Shown: positions 33,830 to 38,849 of the stretch, piece by piece | Numbering within the stretch: position 1 is the stretch's first letter | Layout of the letters: each line of letters begins with the position of its first letter | NCBI RefSeq assembly: GCF_003236295.1 | Contig: NZ_POTW01000063.1 | Location: 1 to 38,849, forward strand | Direction: 5' to 3' | Origin: Jiangella anatolica | GTDB lineage: Bacteria > Actinomycetota > Actinomycetes > Jiangellales > Jiangellaceae | Length of the DNA: 38,849 nucleotides | Position numbers and translations under genes: made by a program | The notes under the pieces: model-generated | Told to the model about the DNA's origin: nothing | Database searches by the model: none | Seen by the model: only the letters and a program-made list of their open reading frames with translations

Positions 33830-34831
33830 ATGCGGTCCAAGCGGATCTTCCACACCGTCGAGTCGCACACCGAGGGGATGCCGACGCGCGTCGTGACCGG
33901 CGGCGTCGGCACTCTCCCGGGCGCCACGATGGAGGAACGGCGGCAGTGGTTCATCGCCAACTCCGACCAGCTGCGCCGGCTGCTGATGTTCGAGCCGCGC
34001 GGGCACTCGGCGATGAGCGGCGCGATCCTGCAGCCACCGACCCGCACCGACGCCGACTGGGGCGTCGTCTACATCGAGGTGTCCGGCTGCCTGCCGATGT
34101 GCGGGCACGGCACCATCGGCGTCGCGACGGTGCTGGTCGAGACCGGGATGGTCGAGGTCAGCGAGCCGGTCACGACGATCCGGCTGGACACTCCGGCCGG
34201 GCTGGTGGTCTGTGAGGTCGCCGTCCGCGACGGCGCCGCCGAGGCCGTCACCATCCGCAACGTCGCGTCCTACACCGACCGCCTGGACGCGAAGGTCGAC
34301 GTGCCCGGCTGGGGCGCGGTCACCTACGACCTGGCCTATGGCGGCAACTTCTACGCGATCCTCGACGCCGGCCAGCTCGGCCTGCGCGTCGACGTCGCGC
34401 AGAAGGACCAGCTGCTGGCGGCCGGGCTTGCCATCATGGACGCCATCAACGAGCATGACGCACCCGTCCATCCGGAGAACCCGGGCATCAACGTCTGTCA
34501 CCACGTCCAGCTGGTCGACCCCGGCTCGGACGCCCGCCACTCACGGCACGCCATGGCCATCCATCCGGGCTGGTTCGACCGCTCACCCTGCGGCACCGGC
34601 ACCTCCGCCCGCATGGCGCAGCTCCACACCCGCGGCGAGCTCCCGCTCGACACGGACTTCGTCAACGAGTCACTGATCGGCAGCCGATTCGTCGGCCGTC
34701 TGGTCGGCGAGTCTGCGGTCGGGGACCTACCCGCGGTGATACCCACAGTCACCGGGCGCGCCTGGCTGACCGGCACGGCACAATACTTCCTCGACCCGGC
34801 GGATCCCTTTCCCGAGGGCTTTCTCCTTTAG
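33830..34831 (+). CDS. 4-Hydroxyproline 2-epimerase (proline racemase family)
   Basis: 333 aa with a GAGGGG site upstream. Both catalytic cysteines are present: Cys91 in MCGHGTIG and Cys254 in SPCGTGTSA. This marks a racemase/epimerase and not a trans-3-hydroxyproline dehydratase, which has Thr in the second position. N-terminus FHTVESHTEGMPTRVVTGGV is typical. It should interconvert trans-4-hydroxy-L-proline and cis-4-hydroxy-D-proline, the first step of the pathway. True proline racemase activity is possible but unlikely in this setting. It is followed by the regulator gene after 80 bp. Confidence 0.92.
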   Translation: MRSKRIFHTVESHTEGMPTRVVTGGVGTLPGATMEERRQWFIANSDQLRRLLMFEPRGHSAMSGAILQPPTRTDADWGVVYIEVSGCLPMCGHGTIGVATVLVETGMVEVSEPVTTIRLDTPAGLVVCEVAVRDGAAEAVTIRNVASYTDRLDAKVDVPGWGAVTYDLAYGGNFYAILDAGQLGLRVDVAQKDQLLAAGLAIMDAINEHDAPVHPENPGINVCHHVQLVDPGSDARHSRHAMAIHPGWFDRSPCGTGTSARMAQLHTRGELPLDTDFVNESLIGSRFVGRLVGESAVGDLPAVIPTVTGRAWLTGTAQYFLDPADPFPEGFLL

Positions 34832-34911
34832 GGTTGAAGAGGTGGGATATCTCGCACGAACGCGACGTCGCGGTGACGCTCGGCCGCCGTGCAACACCGG
34901 AGGGACCAGAG

Positions 34912-35586
34912 ATGGCTGAACTGCGGCAGTTGGCGCTGCCGTCCTTCGCACGGCGGATGAGCGTCAGAGAAGAGGTCGCCGACGCATTGCGCGGCGCCAT
35001 CGTGTCCGGCGAGATGAAGCCCGGGGAGCTCTACTCGGCCCCCGGGCTGGCCGAGCGTTTCGGCATCTCCGCCACCCCCGTGCGCGAGGCGATGCTCGAC
35101 CTCGTCAAGCAGGGCTTGGTGGAGGTCGTCCGGAACAAGGGGTTCAAGGTCACCGACATGTCGGAGACCGACCTCGACCAGATCACCCGGATCCGCGAGC
35201 TGCTGGAGCCACCGACCGCCGCCGAGGCCGTCGCGAAGATCTCCGCGCAGGAGCTCGCCCAACTGCGCAACCTCGCCTCGGCCATCGTCGACGCGGCCGC
35301 CGCCGGCGACCTCATCAGCTACATCGGCGCCGACCGCGAGTTCCACGTCCGGCTGCTGTCGGCCAGCGGCAACCAGCGCCTCGTCCGCATCGTCGAGGAG
35401 CTGCGCGCGCAGACCCGCCTCTACGGGCTGTCCGCGCTGGCGTCGTCCGGCCGGCTGGTCGCCAGCGCCCAGGAGCACCAGCAGATGTGCGATCTCATCG
35501 AGGCCGGCGAGTCGGACCAGCTGGCCGAGCTGATGCGCACCCACATCGGCCACACCCGGCGGGAGTGGGCCGGCCGGTCGGAGTAG
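34912..35586 (+). CDS. GntR-family (FadR/FCD) transcriptional regulator
   Basis: 224 aa with a GGAGGG site 7-8 bases before the ATG at 34912. The N-terminal winged helix reads MSVREEVADALRGAIVSGEM KPGELYSAPGLAERFGISAT PVREAMLDLVKQGLV. The C-terminal all-helical FCD ligand domain has the metal-binding set DREFH, EH in SAQEHQQMC and H in MRTHIGHT. Last gene of the hydroxyproline cluster and the natural candidate to bind the palindromes at 22491 and 31313. The inducer may be a 4-hydroxyproline isomer or pyrroline-4-hydroxy-2-carboxylate. The 80-bp gap before it has no clear copy of the palindrome. Confidence 0.9.
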   Translation: MAELRQLALPSFARRMSVREEVADALRGAIVSGEMKPGELYSAPGLAERFGISATPVREAMLDLVKQGLVEVVRNKGFKVTDMSETDLDQITRIRELLEPPTAAEAVAKISAQELAQLRNLASAIVDAAAAGDLISYIGADREFHVRLLSASGNQRLVRIVEELRAQTRLYGLSALASSGRLVASAQEHQQMCDLIEAGESDQLAELMRTHIGHTRREWAGRSE

Positions 35587-35600
35587 ACACCCGCCCGGCG

Positions 35601-35614
35601 TGAGAGGGCTCTCA
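35601..35614. promoter_or_regulatory. TGAGAG-GG-CTCTCA palindrome after the GntR gene
   Basis: A perfect 6-2-6 inverted repeat, flanked GTGAGA...CTCTCAT as at 7742-7755 (12 of 14 bases shared). It may be a protein site. The stem is short for a terminator, although its place 15 bases after the GntR stop would suit one. Confidence 0.35.
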
Positions 35615-35823
35615 TGCTGGGCTCATCGGCAGCTCAGACGCCGGCGACAGGCTCATGTGCCACGCCGGCGGTGACGACACCCCCGCCGGCGTCCGGGTCC
35701 TCCCGGAGCACGAGCCCGAGCCCGCCGGACGCTTTCCCCCCGTCGCCCGCGCGGCTCGGGCCTCGTGTCGCCTACTGTCCAACGGCCGTCCGGGCGCCAC
35801 CCGCCCCACGCGAAGACCGGCCG

Positions 35824-35921
35824 CCGCCGTCGCGAGCGGCGCGCCATCGCACGCCCACGCGAACACCGGCCACCGCCGTCGCGCGCGGCGCGCGCCATCG
35901 CGCGCACGGCACCGCCGGCCA
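35824..35921. repeat. Degenerate 49-bp tandem repeat
   Basis: Two successive units begin CCGCCGTCGCG and end CCGGCCA, both with a GCGCGCCATCGC-like core and several substitutions. The tract is extremely GC-rich and non-coding. Confidence 0.5.
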
Positions 35922-35938
35922 CCACCGCCACCGCCCCA

Positions 35939-36149
35939 CAGCGCCGCGCCGACCGTCTACCCGTCGGTGAACGCGACCTCGCGCCCGTCGAACTCGAACG
36001 CCGCGCTCACGCGAGCCTCGCTCGGCGGCTTGGCACGCCGCAGCGTCGCGCTTGGCTCGCTGCAGGCGACCGATCGTGCCCGAGATGCCGGAATTGTGGA
36101 GCACCGGAGCGTGCCAAGGCCGGGCCGGACGCGTCATGGCGCCGCCACC
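35939..36149 (-). pseudogene. Inverted copy 1 of the alpha-gamma junction, broken gamma fragment
   Basis: On the minus strand this matches 29532-29743 at about 95% by eye, including the alpha stop, the 90-bp element and the first 23 or so codons of the gamma gene. It carries an in-frame TAG (35959-35957) in place of a CAG at gamma codon 18, loses one G of the GGAGG site and lacks the cysteine part. It is a non-functional fragment. Confidence 0.85.
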
Positions 36150-36161
36150 TTCGCGGCCCGC

Positions 36162-36372
36162 GCCGCGCCGACCGTCTGCCCGTCGGTGAACGCGACCTCG
36201 CCCCCGTCGAACTCGACGCCGCGCTCACGCGAGCCTCGCTCGGCGGCTTGGCACGCCGCAGCGTCGCGCTTGGCTCGCTGCAGGCGACCGATCGCGCCCG
36301 AGATGCCGGAATTGTGGAGCACCGGAGCGTGCCAAGGCCGGGCCGGACGCGTCATGGCGCCACCACCGGGCC
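36162..36372 (-). pseudogene. Inverted copy 2 of the alpha-gamma junction, broken gamma fragment
   Basis: Second copy in the same orientation as copy 1. It extends into the last codons of the alpha gene (GGCCCGGTGGTGGCGCC). One T is deleted early in the gamma frame, shifting it. Copies 1 and 2 share changes absent from the source, and CCTTCGCGGCC follows both (36149-36159 and 36371-36381), so they form a 222-bp tandem duplication. Beyond 36381 a further gamma-like scrap (GCGGCGCTGGCCGCG) is visible. Confidence 0.85.
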
Positions 36373-36420
36373 TTCGCGGCCAGCGCCGCACCACCGGGTG
36401 ACCCGCCGCGCGCAGCACGA

Positions 36421-36481
36421 CGTCCAGCGGCACGCCGTCGCCGCAGTCGACGTCCTAGCGGCACGCCGTCGCCGCAGTCGA
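36421..36481. repeat. 30-bp tandem duplication
   Basis: The block containing AGCGGCACGCCGTCGCCGCA occurs twice in a row, the second copy with one inserted T. Non-coding. Confidence 0.75.
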
Positions 36482-36690
36482 CGCCCCGGCGGCGCCCTGT
36501 TGCCGCGATCGTCGCCACGTGTGGCTCGGCCCTCCGGCCCCGGTCTCAGCCCTTGCCCCTGTCCCCAGTCCCTGCCAGCTCCTCGACCGTCGCAGCCGCC
36601 AATACCGTCCCTCCCGCACCGTCCCTCCGGCAGCGAGCCTCACCCTTGACGTCCGTTTCGTCCGCTCAGTACCATGTCACATCTTTCCTG

Positions 36691-36708
36691 GCTGTTACCG
36701 CTAACAGC
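36691..36708. promoter_or_regulatory. LacI-type operator before the GH127 gene
   Basis: GCTGTTA-CCGC-TAACAGC, 7-bp arms around a central CG, the layout of LacI-family operators that govern sugar genes in actinobacteria. It lies 33 bases before the ATG, so a bound repressor would block transcription. No lacI-type gene is in the window. Confidence 0.65.
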
Positions 36709-36740
36709 GCGCGGCCTCTCCCCCGGACAAGGAGAACCAC

Positions 36741-38849
36741 ATGACCAAGGACCTGTCCCGGCGTACCGTCCTCCGCCTGGGCGCCCTGGCCGCCGCCGCC
36801 CCGGCGGTCGGCACGGCGGCGACCGGCGCGCTCGCCGGCCAGGCCGCCGCCGCGCCCGGCGCCGCGTCCGCCGCGGCCCTGGCGGTGACCAGCCAGCCGA
36901 GCCTGCCGGTCGCGGACAGCTGGCAGGTCCGCCCGTTCACGCTGAGCCAGGTGACGCTCGGCGACAGCGTCTTCAAGGAGAAGCGGAACCGGCTGCTCAA
37001 CTACGCTCGCGAGTACGGTCCGAGCGTCGTCAACGGCGTCCGCGACGACCAGCGCGGGCCGGACCGCATGCTGCGCAGCTTCCGGGTCACCGCCGGCCTC
37101 GACCACAAGGGCGTCAACCCGATCGGCAGCTGGGAGTCGCCCGACGGCAACCTGCGCGGTCATTTCAGCGGCCACTTCCTGACGCTGCTCGCGCAGTCGT
37201 GGGCGTCGACCGGCGAGCAGATCTTCAAGGACAAGCTCGACTACATGGTCAACGCGCTGGGCGAGTGCCAGGACGCGTTCGCCGCCCAGGCCGCGCGGCC
37301 CACGCCCCGCCCGGCCGGCCGCAACGGGACCGCGATCCGGTTCACCGGCACACCCAACGGACACATCACCGGCGACGCCGACTACGTCCGGCTGCCGCCC
37401 GGCATCGTCGCGGGCCTCACGGACTTCACCGTCGCCGCATGGGTGAACCTGACGGTGCGCGACGACAACGCGCGGCTGTTCGACTTCGGTCACCCCGGCG
37501 ACGCGGCGACGGACTCGCTGTCGCGGATGTACCTGTCCGTGCACAACGAGACCGGCCCACGGTTCGCGATCACCACCGGAGGCGCGGCCGCCGAGCAGCG
37601 CGTCCAGGCGACGACGGCGCTGCCGGCCGGCGAGTGGGCGCACGTGGCGATCGTCCGCTCCGGCGGCACCGGCACCATCTACGTCAACGGGGTCGCGGCG
37701 GGCAGCGCGGCACTGAGCCTGTCGCCGTCGGACCTGGGGACGACGCCGGACAACTGGCTCGGCCGGGCGCAGTTCCCGCAGGTCAACATCAAGTTCCTGA
37801 ACGGCCTGGTGGACGAGTTCCAGATCTTCGGCCGCGGCCTCGACGCCGCCGAGGTGGCCGCCGTCGTCGCCGATCCGGCGGCCGTGAGCGCCGACGTCGC
37901 CTGGTACCGGTTCGACGAGGCGCCTGGCCCGACGATCGCCGACTCCTCCGGCCGCGGCCGCCACGGCGAGTTCTTCGGCGCGACAGACGGCCGGCGGCAC
38001 CCGGGCTTCCTGTCCGCGTACACCGAGGCGCAGTTCATCCGGCTGGAGGAGTTCACCACCTACAGCGGCACCGGCATCTGGGCGCCGTACTACACGCTGC
38101 ACAAGATCATGCGCGGGCTGATCGACGCGCACCACCTGGCCGGCAGCGAGCGCGCGCTGGAGATCGTCACGAAGATGGGCGACTGGGTGCACAGCCGGCT
38201 GTCGCGGGTGCCGCGGGCGAACCTCAACCGCATGTGGTCGCTGCACATCGCCGGCGAGTTCGGCGGGTCGAACGAGAACCTGGCCCACCTGGCCGCGATC
38301 GCCACCGACCCGGAGCGGGCCGCCCGGTACCTCGTCGCCGCGAAGGCGTTCGACAACCGGCGGACGGTGCTCCCGGCCGTGCTGGAGGACCGCGACGTGC
38401 TCACCGGCATCCACGTCAACCAGCACGTGCCGCAGTTCACGGGCTACCTGCGCATCTACGAGCAGGACCCCGCGGCCAACGCCGAGTACCTCACCGCGGC
38501 GGAGAACTTCTGGCACATGATCATCCCGCACCGGATGTTCAGCCACGGATCGGCCGGCGGCCAGTACGGCGAGGCGCCGGGGCGGCCGGCGAACACCAAC
38601 CCCGAGCTGTTCCAGCCGCGCGGCGACATCTCCGAGTCGCTGCACTACCAGAGCGTCACCTCCGGCACCTCCAGCGGCGGTGGCGAGACCTGCTCGACGT
38701 ACAACCTGCTGAAGCTGACCCGGAACCTGTACTTCCACAACCCGGACCCGGCGTTCATGGACTACTACGAGCGCGGCCTGACCAACCACATCCTCGGCTC
38801 CCGTCGCGACAACGACAGCGCCAGCGACCCGCAGGTGACGTACTTCCTG
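36741..38849 (+). CDS. Tat-exported GH127-type beta-L-arabinofuranosidase (DUF1680) with inserted LamG domain, partial
   Basis: 703 codons to the window end, no stop seen. AAGGAGAA lies 6 bases before the ATG. Twin-arginine signal SRRTVLRLG at residues 6-14, with an Ala-rich h-region. The GH127 domain starts at about residue 60 (WQVRPFTLSQVTLGDSVFKE). It is interrupted after GECQDAF (about 180) by a LamG/concanavalin-like domain of about 240 residues (FTVAAWVNL, GEWAHVAIVRSGGTGTIYVNG, DEFQIFGRGL), and resumes at GFLSAYTE (421) and WAPYYTLHKI. Glu632 (ISES) and the zinc-site E-T-C (Glu649, Cys651) match the GH127 active site. The nucleophile Cys-Cys pair would lie past the edge. Related enzymes remove beta-L-arabinofuranose from hydroxyproline-linked chains. 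Confidence 0.88.
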   Translation, partial: MTKDLSRRTVLRLGALAAAAPAVGTAATGALAGQAAAAPGAASAAALAVTSQPSLPVADSWQVRPFTLSQVTLGDSVFKEKRNRLLNYAREYGPSVVNGVRDDQRGPDRMLRSFRVTAGLDHKGVNPIGSWESPDGNLRGHFSGHFLTLLAQSWASTGEQIFKDKLDYMVNALGECQDAFAAQAARPTPRPAGRNGTAIRFTGTPNGHITGDADYVRLPPGIVAGLTDFTVAAWVNLTVRDDNARLFDFGHPGDAATDSLSRMYLSVHNETGPRFAITTGGAAAEQRVQATTALPAGEWAHVAIVRSGGTGTIYVNGVAAGSAALSLSPSDLGTTPDNWLGRAQFPQVNIKFLNGLVDEFQIFGRGLDAAEVAAVVADPAAVSADVAWYRFDEAPGPTIADSSGRGRHGEFFGATDGRRHPGFLSAYTEAQFIRLEEFTTYSGTGIWAPYYTLHKIMRGLIDAHHLAGSERALEIVTKMGDWVHSRLSRVPRANLNRMWSLHIAGEFGGSNENLAHLAAIATDPERAARYLVAAKAFDNRRTVLPAVLEDRDVLTGIHVNQHVPQFTGYLRIYEQDPAANAEYLTAAENFWHMIIPHRMFSHGSAGGQYGEAPGRPANTNPELFQPRGDISESLHYQSVTSGTSSGGGETCSTYNLLKLTRNLYFHNPDPAFMDYYERGLTNHILGSRRDNDSASDPQVTYFL

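Larger units (their letters stand above)
35587..36740. other. Non-coding, repeat-rich junction region
   Basis: 1154 bp with no supported gene. Open frames here have Arg/Ala/Pro-rich shadow composition. Contents, left to right: a TGAGAG-GG-CTCTCA palindrome (35601-35614); a low-complexity GC tract with a degenerate 49-bp tandem repeat; two decayed inverted copies of the alpha-gamma junction; a 30-bp tandem duplication; and the GH127 promoter. It looks like a rearrangement scar between the hydroxyproline cluster and the glycosidase gene. Confidence 0.7.

Noticed and set aside
33830-34831. Annotation as trans-3-hydroxyproline dehydratase or proline racemase
   Set aside because: Two catalytic cysteines exclude the dehydratase type. 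Racemase is possible, but the surrounding genes fit only the 4-hydroxyproline route.
35824-36481. Possible CRISPR array from the clustered repeats
   Set aside because: Repeats differ in length (49, 222, 30 bp), are adjacent without regular unique spacers, and no cas genes are present.
1-38849. tRNA, rRNA, integrase, transposase or phage genes
   Set aside because: None was recognised on either strand by reading; small structured RNAs cannot be excluded without a covariance-model search.

Overview
This is one stretch of a high-GC actinobacterial chromosome. GC is very high, GTG starts and 4-bp ATGA/GTGA gene overlaps are common, and several genes look leaderless. There are F420-type PPOX and LLM oxidoreductases, PucR and MmyB-type regulators, and large secreted hydrolases carrying a FIMAH domain. 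Gene content resembles soil actinomycetes such as Jiangellaceae, but the genus cannot be proved from the window.

Left part (1-7.65 kb), housekeeping and accessory genes. A minus-strand biotin-uptake operon holds bioY, an acyl-CoA-ligase-like AMP-forming enzyme, a thiolase without its usual second cysteine, and ecfT, which runs off the left edge. Next come an Ogt-type DNA repair methyltransferase, a PIN-toxin/Phd-antitoxin pair with a palindromic promoter, a small leaderless gene, an MmyB-type regulator divergent from a PPOX plus LLM oxidoreductase pair, and a small secreted repeat protein.

Centre (7.87-22.2 kb), a secreted protease island. It has one S8 (subtilase) protease and four paralogous M6 (immune-inhibitor-A-like) metalloproteases, separated by strong hairpins. 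Interspersed are a PucR regulator, a membrane protein, and two lipoproteins, one a TlpA-like redoxin.

Right part (22.6-35.6 kb), a complete trans-4-hydroxy-L-proline locus on the plus strand. A five-gene oligopeptide-type ABC importer is translationally coupled to the three subunits of an Hcn-type D-hydroxyproline dehydrogenase. These are followed by alpha-ketoglutarate semialdehyde dehydrogenase, a DHDPS-like pyrroline-4-hydroxy-2-carboxylate deaminase, 4-hydroxyproline 2-epimerase, and a GntR/FCD regulator. Together they convert imported Hyp to 2-oxoglutarate. A shared 8-5-8 palindrome lies in front of the importer and in front of the dehydrogenase gene.

Far right (35.6-38.85 kb). A 1.15-kb non-coding, repeat-rich scar contains two inverted, decayed copies of the junction between the alpha and gamma dehydrogenase subunit genes. 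It leads into a Tat-exported GH127-family (beta-L-arabinofuranosidase) gene with a LamG domain inserted in the catalytic domain and a LacI-type operator upstream. The gene is cut by the window end.

Working idea: proteases, a peptide importer, Hyp catabolism and GH127 beside each other suggest a locus for using hydroxyproline-rich protein. Arabinosylated plant extensins would be the best fit and collagen is the alternative. This is inference from neighbourhood, not shown directly.
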